Shown piece by piece: positions 51,935-58,816 of a stretch of DNA of 64,000 bases. The stretch lies in assembly GCA_028279685.1 (NCBI GenBank), contig JANQNG010000031.1, forward strand, positions 184,660-248,659, written 5' to 3'. Every line of letters starts with the position of its first letter. Position 1 is the first letter of the stretch. The notes under the pieces are model-generated. The model was not told the origin of the DNA and ran no database searches. It was given only the letters and a program-made list of their open reading frames with translations. Position numbers and translations under genes: made by a program. Source of the stretch: Candidatus Nanoarchaeia archaeon (GTDB lineage: Archaea; Nanobdellota; Nanobdellia; Woesearchaeales; SKIA01).

Positions 51935-52648
51935 ATGAACTCTAAAGAGCTTGAGAATCTAGGATTCAGCAAGAACGAGGCAGTTATCTATCTGGCATTG
52001 CTAAAGAAAGGCCCTATGCAAGCAGGAATAATAAGCAAAAAAACTCAAATAAATAGAAGAACAACATATGATACTATTGAGCGCTTAATAGAAAAAGGCT
52101 ATGTCTCATTCTCAATAGCTGCAAACAAGAAAGTATTCAAGGCTGCAGAACCAAAAATAGTGTTAGAAAAAGTCAATGAAATGAAAAAACAGGCAGAATC
52201 TATCCTCCCATCATTACAAACATTGTACAAAGAGAACAAAGAGGATCAAGAAACAAACACTTTCAAAGGAAGAAAAGGGATACGAAATATCCTTCATCAA
52301 TTACTTGAAGTAAAAGAATATGTTGGATTTGGATCAAATGAGATGTTTCCTGAAATCATGAAAGGAGATTTTGCATATTTTCAAAAAAGAAAGAAGGAAT
52401 TGAAGATAAAAAGCAGAACATTGATGAGCAAGAGCATGAAAAATAAAAATATTCTGAAAACAGCGCATACAAAATATCGTTTTCTCGATGATGCACCTTC
52501 ACAGCCAACATCAACATTTGTTTATGAAAATAAAGTCGCAATAATAGTCTGGTCGACAATTCCAATAGGTTTAGTTATTGAGAATTCAACATTAGCAAAA
52601 ACATATTTGGATTATTTCAACGCATTATGGAATAACGCAAAAGATTAA
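51935..52648 (+). CDS. TrmB-family transcriptional regulator 1
   Basis: 237 aa. The N-terminal winged helix reads LENLGFSKNEAVIYLALLKK then GPMQAGIISKKTQINRRTTY and DTIERLIEKGYVS, the standard TrmB start (L-x-x-L-G-L/F-S/T-x-x-E-x-x-x-Y-x-x-L). The C-terminal effector-binding half is shorter than in sugar-sensing TrmB proteins. TTTATATATTA lies about 25 nt upstream (leaderless). The CPBP protease gene follows after 5 nt, so the two are co-transcribed and it may control that gene. Confidence 0.85.
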   Translation: MNSKELENLGFSKNEAVIYLALLKKGPMQAGIISKKTQINRRTTYDTIERLIEKGYVSFSIAANKKVFKAAEPKIVLEKVNEMKKQAESILPSLQTLYKENKEDQETNTFKGRKGIRNILHQLLEVKEYVGFGSNEMFPEIMKGDFAYFQKRKKELKIKSRTLMSKSMKNKNILKTAHTKYRFLDDAPSQPTSTFVYENKVAIIVWSTIPIGLVIENSTLAKTYLDYFNALWNNAKD

Positions 52649-52653
52649 AAAAA

Positions 52654-53310
52654 ATGGCAGATCAAATGAACTGGAGAATATTGTTTCTGATGATACTGGC
52701 TGCTGCCAGTGTTGTTGTGTGCTTAGAGGTATTCAACAGCATCTTAGCAACCTTTATTGTCTATCATATTATTATCTGTCTGTTAATTCCTTTACTCATA
52801 GCAAAAAGAAAGTATCTGAAAGAGGTTGGATTGAAACCGATAAACGGAATAAAAATAGGCATTCTCCATGGAATAGGACTTATTATCATTATATTCGTAG
52901 GCTATCTTATTTTCAGAGATATGATCTTGAACAACAACGCAATTCAGACAATACTTGCCAACTGGGGTATAACAGGATTATTAATCATACCTATGACTTT
53001 GTTCATGATCATTTTTAATGGAGTTGCAGAAGAATTATTCTGGAGAGGATATGCACAACCAAAACTTAAACTCAGCATACTACCTGCAGTGATCATCACC
53101 TCAGTAATCTATGCATCTTATCATGCAATAACCATATTCAGTTTCCTAGGGTTTGGTGCTTTGCCAATCTCTCTGTTTATCAGCGTATTCCTAGCAGGTA
53201 TACTATGGGGATGGCTAAGAGAAAAATACAAGAGTATCTGGCCTTCACTTCTCGGCCATGCTTTAGCAACATTAGGATACATGCTAGTGTATGTGTTCTT
53301 GATATCGTAA
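52654..53310 (+). CDS. CPBP-family intramembrane metalloprotease
   Basis: 218 aa, six to seven transmembrane helices. The CPBP (CAAX protease, ABI) motifs are NGVAEELFWRGYAQPKL (E-E-x-x-x-R), the His in YASYHAITIFSFLGFG (H-x-x-x-x) and LLGHALATLGYM with the last His. These residues bind the metal in Rce1-like glutamyl proteases. Bacterial and archaeal members act on membrane peptides, often in bacteriocin immunity. It follows the TrmB regulator by 5 nt. Confidence 0.9.
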   Translation: MADQMNWRILFLMILAAASVVVCLEVFNSILATFIVYHIIICLLIPLLIAKRKYLKEVGLKPINGIKIGILHGIGLIIIIFVGYLIFRDMILNNNAIQTILANWGITGLLIIPMTLFMIIFNGVAEELFWRGYAQPKLKLSILPAVIITSVIYASYHAITIFSFLGFGALPISLFISVFLAGILWGWLREKYKSIWPSLLGHALATLGYMLVYVFLIS

Positions 53311-53371
53311 AGCACAATCTTTATATACTATAAACTTATACCATAATATAAACTTATAATATGGTGAAAAT

Positions 53372-53680
53372 ATGCAAAAAGTATTGCACTATCCTCGACT
53401 AGATACGGTAATGATGGTCGAGAAGATAATAAAGAATGCAAAAGATCCATTATCAAAGAATGAAATAGACAGAAGATTGCCTAAAAAAATAATGAGACCT
53501 ACCTTGAATGTTATTCTCAAGTATTTAGAAGATCATAACAAAATCGCAATACTTAAAGAAGGAATTATTTGGATATGGTATGACGATGCTAGTCCTAAAT
53601 TGAAAGAAATTATTAGAAATTCATACCAATACAACACAAAAACCGGAAAGTTCACGAAAAAAATACCTAAAGGCTTTTAA
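53372..53680 (+). CDS. winged-helix protein, probable antitoxin or regulator
   Basis: 102 aa. The helix-turn-helix is visible in VEKIIKNAKDPLSKNEIDRR, then LPKKIMRPTLNVILKYLEDH and NKIAILKEGIIWIW (wing). Basic C-terminal tail (NTKTGKFTKKIPKGF). It is 22 nt before the RelE-like gene. Archaeal genomes, especially DPANN, often carry this small winged-helix/RelE-like pair. The TATA box (about 53342-53352, ACTTATAATA) is 20-30 nt before the ATG. Confidence 0.75.
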   Translation: MQKVLHYPRLDTVMMVEKIIKNAKDPLSKNEIDRRLPKKIMRPTLNVILKYLEDHNKIAILKEGIIWIWYDDASPKLKEIIRNSYQYNTKTGKFTKKIPKGF

Positions 53681-53702
53681 TTAATTTCTCTATTTTTCTA
53701 TC

Positions 53703-54068
53703 ATGGATAAAAAAGTAGAACTACAATTTAGCAAAAAGGCAAAAGAAGCAATAGAATTTCTTCAAATTGCTGTTGAAGAAAAAAAGAAACAACAAAAACC
53801 AACGTGTAAACAACTTCTAAAATCATTACATGAAAATTTTAAAAAAATACAATCAAATCCATATTATGGCGATCTCATTCCGAAAAAATACCTCAATAAA
53901 AAAATTATCAATGAATATGGAACAAACAGCATTTATAGAGTAGAATTAATAGGCTATTGGAGATTATTATACACCCTCAGAGGAAACGAAATCATCATAG
54001 TCGCCATTATTCTTGATTTCATGGATCATAAAGATTATGATAAACTATTCAAATATAGAAAGAAATAA
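53703..54068 (+). CDS. RelE/ParE-like toxin
   Basis: 121 aa, very basic. The C-terminal half has the RelE fold signatures: GTNSIYRVELIGYWRLLYTL, then EIIIVAIILDFMDHKDYDKL and FKYRKK, like archaeal RelE in which R/K, Y and K/H form the mRNA-cleavage site. The N-terminal 60 residues are helical (KKAKEAIEFLQIAVEEKKKQ). The upstream winged-helix gene is the candidate antitoxin. Toxicity is inferred from the family, not shown. Confidence 0.78.
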   Translation: MDKKVELQFSKKAKEAIEFLQIAVEEKKKQQKPTCKQLLKSLHENFKKIQSNPYYGDLIPKKYLNKKIINEYGTNSIYRVELIGYWRLLYTLRGNEIIIVAIILDFMDHKDYDKLFKYRKK

Positions 54069-54081
54069 TCAAAAGAAAAGT

Positions 54082-54369
54082 TTACTTCCTTTTCTTCTTT
54101 CTTTTGGTTTTTTTCTTTGTCTTCTTCTTGGCTTTCTTTCGTGCTTTCTTCCTTACTGATTTTGTCTTTACTCTTGTTACTGGAGCTGTCTTTGGCATTT
54201 CACAAGTACTTGATGAGCAGCACTCAGAGTTTGCAAGACCTTTGATAATCCAAATCGCTCCTATAATCGTCAGTATAATACCTGCCCAGGTTGCTATACC
54301 ACCTGTCCAAGCGAAGATTATCACTAACGCTCCCATAAGCACTCCACAATAGCACATTGAACTTTTCAT
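54082..54369 (-). CDS. small membrane protein with Lys/Arg-rich tail
   Basis: 95 aa from ATG 54369 with GGTGATC upstream. Two transmembrane helices at about 7-45 (YCGVLMGALVIIFAWTG, WAGIILTIIGAIWII), a Cys pair (ECCSSSTC), then a tail of almost only Lys and Arg (about 67-95). Such tails may bind nucleic acids or acidic phospholipids. No family recognised. Confidence 0.55.
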   Translation of the reverse strand: MKSSMCYCGVLMGALVIIFAWTGGIATWAGIILTIIGAIWIIKGLANSECCSSSTCEMPKTAPVTRVKTKSVRKKARKKAKKKTKKKTKRKKKRK

Positions 54370-54449
54370 CATTGATCACCCCAAATATTATAGGTATTTC
54401 TAGATATTCCGTTTTAAAAAAGTATCTTTTTCCATATTTTTTAAATAAG

Positions 54450-54536
54450 AAAGTTTTTGAGGATGGACTAGCTCGTCCCATCCCCGACCTTCAGGTCAGA
54501 GTATTTACGGATTCGCTCATATTCGTCAAAAACTTT
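54450..54536. repeat. compound inverted repeat (three-stem structure)
   Basis: Outer perfect 11-bp stem AAAGTTTTTGA (54450-54460) and TCAAAAACTTT (54526-54536). Inside are two further hairpins, GGATGG/CCATCC (54461-54483) and GACC-TTCA-GGTC (about 54485-54496), so the region can form a three-way or cloverleaf-like shape. It lies between the divergent promoters of the Lys/Arg-tail gene and the next membrane gene. Confidence 0.5.
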
Positions 54537-54538
54537 GA

Positions 54539-54566
54539 ATTGCTCGTTTCTGTTGAAACAAGCAAT
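54539..54566. repeat. hairpin beside the compound repeat
   Basis: ATTGCTCGTTTC, four-base loop TGTT, GAAACAAGCAAT: 12-bp stem with one mismatch on the + strand that becomes a U-G pair on the reverse strand. Only 2 nt after the compound inverted repeat; about 10 nt upstream of the + strand TATA (ACTATATAAAG, about 54577). Confidence 0.4.
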
Positions 54567-54625
54567 AAGAAAGAAAACTATATAAAGAAGCATAATATTA
54601 GTATTCTACAGAGGGGTGGATGATC

Positions 54626-55003
54626 ATGGTACTCAATCCAAGAAGACCTATCTGGGTCTGGGTGTTTTCAGTCATTCTTGCTATACTTACACTCTTTGTC
54701 TTTATATCAAATCTCCAGCAACTCTTCTCCTCAACAGTCACAGAAGAAATTTTCAGACGTATCTTGAGTATTGTTGGTGCTGCATTGACAGGTATTTTTG
54801 TCTGGGAATTCTTTATGTTAAAAAAACGTGTTGTACTTTGGCTTCATATTGCAATGGGCTATGGTGTATTGGACTTTCTTTGGAAAATAATAAGAGGCGA
54901 ACTCACCAACATTATTCCGATGATCATTATCATTTTGATTTGGTTCGGACTCTACGAATTCATCCACAAGAAACAAATCGGTGCAGAGCACTTGTTCACT
55001 TAA
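54626..55003 (+). CDS. small polytopic membrane protein
   Basis: 125 aa, four transmembrane helices (WVWVFSVILAILTLFVFIS, ILSIVGAALTGIFVWEFFML, VVLWLHIAMGYGVLDFL, IIPMIIIILIWFGLYEF). The ATG at 54626 follows GGGGTGG; a nearer ATG at 54620 is too close to it. The TATA box ACTATATAAAG is about 45 nt upstream. No family recognised; it resembles small uncharacterised archaeal membrane proteins. Confidence 0.55.
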   Translation: MVLNPRRPIWVWVFSVILAILTLFVFISNLQQLFSSTVTEEIFRRILSIVGAALTGIFVWEFFMLKKRVVLWLHIAMGYGVLDFLWKIIRGELTNIIPMIIIILIWFGLYEFIHKKQIGAEHLFT

Positions 55004-55009
55004 GTAGTT

Positions 55010-55312
55010 CTATAGCCACCTATCTATGTTCCAAGAATAAACAGGATTTGTTGCTTTCATTGTTTTTCTTTGATTATTCAAATATTCAAGTGCTTCATCT
55101 CCAAGTTCATATTGCTGGGCAAATTGCCTTAGCCAATGAGATGCGTAATTTTGTGTTCCAATAAACAACTTTTTTCCATTTTCTTCTCTCTCTTTCTTAT
55201 GTTCATTATCTTTTACAGCATAGCCTACAACAAATCCTCCAAATATGGCTAGAAAATAGCTTCCTATTTTCACCATAGTATCATAATGCTCAATCAGTTC
55301 GTCAATCATCAT
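55010..55312 (-). CDS. small single-pass hypothetical protein
   Basis: 100 aa with one hydrophobic segment at about 15-34 (VKIGSYFLAIFGGFVVGYAV) and a helical charged C-terminus (HWLRQFAQQYELGDEALEYL). GAGGGTTA precedes two adjacent ATGs. Convergent with the preceding gene, 6 nt apart. No family recognised. Confidence 0.45.
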   Translation of the reverse strand: MMIDELIEHYDTMVKIGSYFLAIFGGFVVGYAVKDNEHKKEREENGKKLFIGTQNYASHWLRQFAQQYELGDEALEYLNNQRKTMKATNPVYSWNIDRWL

Positions 55313-55381
55313 TAACCCTCATATTACCACTAGGATGTTGTTAGCAATATTTAATAATTGCGCCCCCCTAAAGAGGGTGTG

Positions 55382-56131
55382 ATGAGACTGTCAGCATTAT
55401 CATCAATTGGATTAACAAAAAGCGAAATCAAAGTATACGAGGCTCTCCTTAAGCTAGGACAGTCTACAGCAGGCCCTATTGTAGACGAATCCAAAGTAAC
55501 AAGATCTAAAATATACGATATTCTAGAGAGACTAAAACATAAAGGATTAGTCAGCTCAATCACAAAATCTTCAACAAAATACTTCCATGCTGCAGATCCT
55601 ACTGCCATTCTTGATTATATTGATGAAAAGAAAAAAAGCTTAGATGAAAGTAAAGAGGCAGTTTCTAATATTCTGCCATACTTAGATCATCTAAAGGAAT
55701 CTTCTTCTGATAAAAGGGTAGCAGAAGTTTTCTTAGGAATAAAAGGAATGAGACATGCATTTCTTGAAATGATCAAAATATTTTCTTCAAAAGAATCTTA
55801 TTATGCATTTGGAGCAGGCAAAGGAGAGGATAAATTTCAGGTTCAAAAGTTTTTTACTGAGTTGCATAAAGCTAGGATGAAGAAAAAAGTTAAGTCTTTC
55901 ATTATTTTCAACGAGGTTTCAAGAGGGCTCTTCAAAAATCAAGAGAAATCGTCTTTAGTGAAAGCAAGATATATTGAGCAAAGCACACCCTCTGCTATAA
56001 ATATCTACAAAAACATCACTATTATTGCTATTTTGCAAAAAGAGCCAATCACCATTCTCATCAGAAATCAAGAAACAGCAGACTCATTCAGAGATTATTT
56101 CCAGATAATGTGGAGTATGGCTCAAGAATAA
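55382..56131 (+). CDS. TrmB-family transcriptional regulator 2
   Basis: 249 aa from ATG 55382 (MRLSALSSIGLTKSEIKVYE); an upstream in-frame ATG at 55358 lies on the promoter. The winged helix continues ALLKLGQSTAGPIVDESKVT and DILERLKHKGLVSSI. The C-terminal domain (about 105-245), including EVFLGIKGMRHAFLEMIKIF, is the TrmB effector domain of the short type. It is a paralogue of the regulator at 51935; both may sense metabolites. TATA-like ATATTTAATAATT is about 30 nt upstream. The genes around it give no clear target. Confidence 0.85.
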   Translation: MRLSALSSIGLTKSEIKVYEALLKLGQSTAGPIVDESKVTRSKIYDILERLKHKGLVSSITKSSTKYFHAADPTAILDYIDEKKKSLDESKEAVSNILPYLDHLKESSSDKRVAEVFLGIKGMRHAFLEMIKIFSSKESYYAFGAGKGEDKFQVQKFFTELHKARMKKKVKSFIIFNEVSRGLFKNQEKSSLVKARYIEQSTPSAINIYKNITIIAILQKEPITILIRNQETADSFRDYFQIMWSMAQE

Positions 56132-56135
56132 TCAC

Positions 56136-56375
56136 TTAATCTTCTTTTTTTTCAGCAGGTTGGAAGTTATCTTCTTCTACTTCAGTTTCGTATTCTTCCT
56201 TTTCTGCAATCTCTTGCATAGAGCGCATCAGTTCATATTCGCTAATAATGCCTTTCTTGCAGAGAAGATTAATAATAGCATCAACACGTTGCGCCATGTC
56301 ATACATAACATCTCTTGATTCAGCCTCTTCAGGATCCTCTCTCAGATCATCGAATACATCAAACCCATCTTTCAT
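56136..56375 (-). CDS. small acidic hypothetical protein
   Basis: 79 aa, Asp/Glu-rich and helical (MAQRVDAIINLLCKKGIISE and YELMRSMQEIAEKEE), ending in an unstructured acidic tail. The helices are typical of a small dimerising protein. ATG 56375 or 56381. 60 nt downstream of the 118-aa gene in the same direction. No family recognised. Confidence 0.45.
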   Translation of the reverse strand: MKDGFDVFDDLREDPEEAESRDVMYDMAQRVDAIINLLCKKGIISEYELMRSMQEIAEKEEYETEVEEDNFQPAEKKED

Positions 56376-56441
56376 ATACAAGCGATTCTCCTACTGTATT
56401 TAAAGTTTGTTAAGACATCTCAATCATTAAAAAAAGAAGTT

Positions 56442-56798
56442 TCACTCAATTTGAATAAGCATTTGTTCTTCTGTAACATCACAGTCAATAAACAATTTCT
56501 TGATCTCCTGTATCATATCTGCGTTAACTACAATCTGCATATACCTTTCATCATGAGATATTTTAATATAAATCTTTAACACTTCATTGATTATCTCTGG
56601 CTGATAACCATCTTCCAAAATTCTCCTTTCAGTAATATACTCAATAAGATCATGGATATCTTCCGTGTAAAAATACCTCATATTATCTATCAAAAATTTA
56701 TCTTGATGCTTTGATTCAAGATATCTACAGAATCGGTCAAGGATCTCTTCTGTGTCGAAATTATTGAGGTAAATAACACGATAACTCATATTGTTCAT
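56442..56798 (-). CDS. small soluble hypothetical protein
   Basis: 118 aa, mixed alpha/beta, acidic (MSYRVIYLNNFDTEEILDRF, IINEVLKIYIKISHDERYMQ). GGAGTGTGGT lies before the ATG at 56798. Same direction as the 79-aa gene, so they could form an operon. No family recognised. The 172 nt upstream (56799-56970) hold no gene. Confidence 0.5.
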   Translation of the reverse strand: MNNMSYRVIYLNNFDTEEILDRFCRYLESKHQDKFLIDNMRYFYTEDIHDLIEYITERRILEDGYQPEIINEVLKIYIKISHDERYMQIVVNADMIQEIKKLFIDCDVTEEQMLIQIE

Positions 56799-56970
56799 GG
56801 GTTACCACACTCCTTATAAATCTTACGGTTTACTTTGTAATTTTGGAAAAATTTTTATCTGTTCTTGTCGAATAGCATTTAGTATATTAATGAAAAAAAA
56901 TCAAGAATAACATTAAAAGAATTTGTATTCTCGTGTTTCTTCTTAAGAGAATTCATTTTTGTACAAAAAA

Positions 56971-57549
56971 TTACTTCCTTCTTGCATTTCTAAAGATGAA
57001 AAACACAATCAAAAAAGCAAACCCTCCTGCCAAAAGATATGGCCAAAACATCAGAACAGAAGATTCAGCAGCAGCTGGTGCAGCTCTCGCGACCATCATA
57101 TCACCACCTATGGCAGCCTCCATAAGCATAGGAGCAGCAGTACTCTGTCCTCCTTTTGCAAATAAAAAAGCATAAATGATCTGAAATATAGCAACAGCAG
57201 CAATGAATACTACTGATATTGGTAATATTTCTTTAATTTGATCAAGCATCGAAGTATCTTCTGAAGGAACAATCAAAATGTATTTGCTTGCCAGAGTATA
57301 ATGGTTTATTTCTTTGCCTTTTACTGAATAAGAAAATTCATCAGACTTCACCAACCCTGCTTTTGTAAGTTGTTTGAGATTATAATGAACAGTGCTTAGA
57401 GGCATATTGAGTTTTTTGGCAATCTCAGTCTCTGTTGTTGCTTTCTTAGTAAGCGCATCAAGTATCTTCTGGCAGGCCTCGCTATTGATGACCTTTGCCA
57501 GATTTTTTATCTTTTTTTCTCCAAAATTGAAGATTTTGAAAGCACTCAT
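56971..57549 (-). CDS. membrane-bound ArsR-type winged-helix regulator
   Basis: 192 aa. Residues about 15-95 form an ArsR-like winged helix: ACQKILDALTKKATTETEIA, then KKLNMPLSTVHYNLKQLTKA and GLVKSDEFSYSVKGKEINHY (wing). Two transmembrane helices follow at about 110-132 (ISVVFIAAVAIFQIIYAFLF) and 165-188 (FWPYLLAGGFAFLIVFFIF), with a short external loop rich in Ala, Gly and Met. Such regulators stay at the membrane and can couple signals from outside to DNA. Probably leaderless (AACTATATTAATT about 27 nt upstream). Confidence 0.8.
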   Translation of the reverse strand: MSAFKIFNFGEKKIKNLAKVINSEACQKILDALTKKATTETEIAKKLNMPLSTVHYNLKQLTKAGLVKSDEFSYSVKGKEINHYTLASKYILIVPSEDTSMLDQIKEILPISVVFIAAVAIFQIIYAFLFAKGGQSTAAPMLMEAAIGGDMMVARAAPAAAESSVLMFWPYLLAGGFAFLIVFFIFRNARRK

Positions 57550-57702
57550 GGCTATACTGGGTATTTTCTAATTAATATAGTTTTTGATATGAGTAACTCA
57601 TGCTTTCTTGATTATCTCTCTGGGCAGTAGTACACAATTGCAGCAACACATACACTTCTAATTTTGCAAATCTTTATTAATAAGCAATTGTAAAAATAGA
57701 GT

Positions 57703-58212
57703 ATGTATAAAGATAAGCTTACGCCAAAAGAGAGATTAGAGAGAGGCCATCAGAAATCCACAGCAAGATTACAGCTTGTAATACGGCTCATTGCCGTTGC
57801 TTTTATGATGTTTATTTTCATTATGACAGTAAGACCAGAAATATTCTCTGAAAACCTCTTTATGGTTACTCAGCTCGTATTTGCCATTCCTATTCTGTTG
57901 ACTGCTGCACTGGCCATGTCAAAGATGATGTATTCCCATGAAAGCCTTGTATGGGACAACTTGGCATTCGTTACCTTCACCGTCGGATTTGCATTCTTGA
58001 TGAATGTTGTTGGAATATTAATAGCACTTTATACGAATGTTATGGTTGCTATTGCGTATTTTATCATGATATGGACTCTCCATGTTATTTACTCAATGAG
58101 CTACATCTCATACGATAAAAGCGCAAAGAAAGAACGATTGACAAAAGACTTTCTCTTTATCACTGTACAATTCCTCTTAGGACTTCTTCCTGCATTAGGA
58201 TTATTTGTTTAG
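57703..58212 (+). CDS. four-helix membrane protein of unknown function
   Basis: 169 aa, basic start (MYKDKLTPKERLERGHQKST) and four transmembrane helices (about 27-45, 53-75, 88-112 and 145-167). Probably leaderless (TTTATTAATAAG about 27 nt upstream). Its 3' end overlaps that of the XTP pyrophosphatase gene by 12 nt. No motif or family recognised. Confidence 0.55.
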   Translation: MYKDKLTPKERLERGHQKSTARLQLVIRLIAVAFMMFIFIMTVRPEIFSENLFMVTQLVFAIPILLTAALAMSKMMYSHESLVWDNLAFVTFTVGFAFLMNVVGILIALYTNVMVAIAYFIMIWTLHVIYSMSYISYDKSAKKERLTKDFLFITVQFLLGLLPALGLFV

Positions 58213-58734
58213 AAATAACTTGAGCTTCTCCAATGCTTTACGCCTATGGCTCATACTATTCTTCTCGTTCTCATCCATTTCTGCATATGTGATTGTATAT
58301 TCTTCTGGCTGAAAGAGAGGATCCCAACCAAAGTTTGACTTCCCTCTAGGATGCACAACATCTCCTCTTACTTCTCCTCTAAAGAAATACATATTATGCT
58401 CATCAGCATACCCTATTATTGTTTGCGCTGTTGCTTTTTTAGTATCATACTTTTCAACAAGATTCGCTATGCCTTCATTATTCAATGTTTTCATAAACCA
58501 TTTGATCAACGGGCCAGGCAACCCATTGAGGCAATCTATATACAAAGAAGTATCTTCAACAATAAAATTTCCTTTTTTTTGTTTTTTTGCAGCGATAAGC
58601 TTTGCCTTAACGATCTCTTCAGCATCGATACTCTGTATTTCAGGTAAATCAATATTAAGTTGCTTAATATCTGGTAACATAGCCTTGATTTCCTTGAATT
58701 TATTGCTGTTTCCTGTGATAAAATAAATCACCAT
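58201..58734 (-). CDS. XTP/dITP diphosphatase (RdgB/Ham1 family)
   Basis: 177 aa. These enzymes hydrolyse dITP, ITP and XTP to monophosphate and pyrophosphate, keeping deaminated purines out of DNA and RNA. The signature TGNSNKFKEI (T/S-x-N-x-x-K-x-x-E), EDTSLYIDCLNGLPGPLIKW (D-x-S/T-G/L binding loop), GWDPLFQPE and SHRRKAL are all present and give the family with confidence. The length is typical (about 185 aa). Start at 58734; TTAAATAATTC lies about 25 nt upstream. Confidence 0.95.
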   Translation of the reverse strand: MVIYFITGNSNKFKEIKAMLPDIKQLNIDLPEIQSIDAEEIVKAKLIAAKKQKKGNFIVEDTSLYIDCLNGLPGPLIKWFMKTLNNEGIANLVEKYDTKKATAQTIIGYADEHNMYFFRGEVRGDVVHPRGKSNFGWDPLFQPEEYTITYAEMDENEKNSMSHRRKALEKLKLFLNK

Positions 58735-58816
58735 ATAACAAGAAATTAAGAATTATTTAAAAAACCAACACATTTAAATAATTAATATCATCGTATGTAT
58801 AAATAGGGGGAGGATC

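Noticed and set aside
54616..55164. 182-aa open frame overlapping the membrane protein at 54626
   Set aside because: Its translation is rich in Cys, His and Tyr with no hydrophobic or domain pattern and it overlaps two better genes in other frames.
57600..57660. Further member of the 100-bp hairpin family
   Set aside because: It shares TACTGCCCAG (reverse strand) and CAGCAACAC with family members but no paired arms were found.
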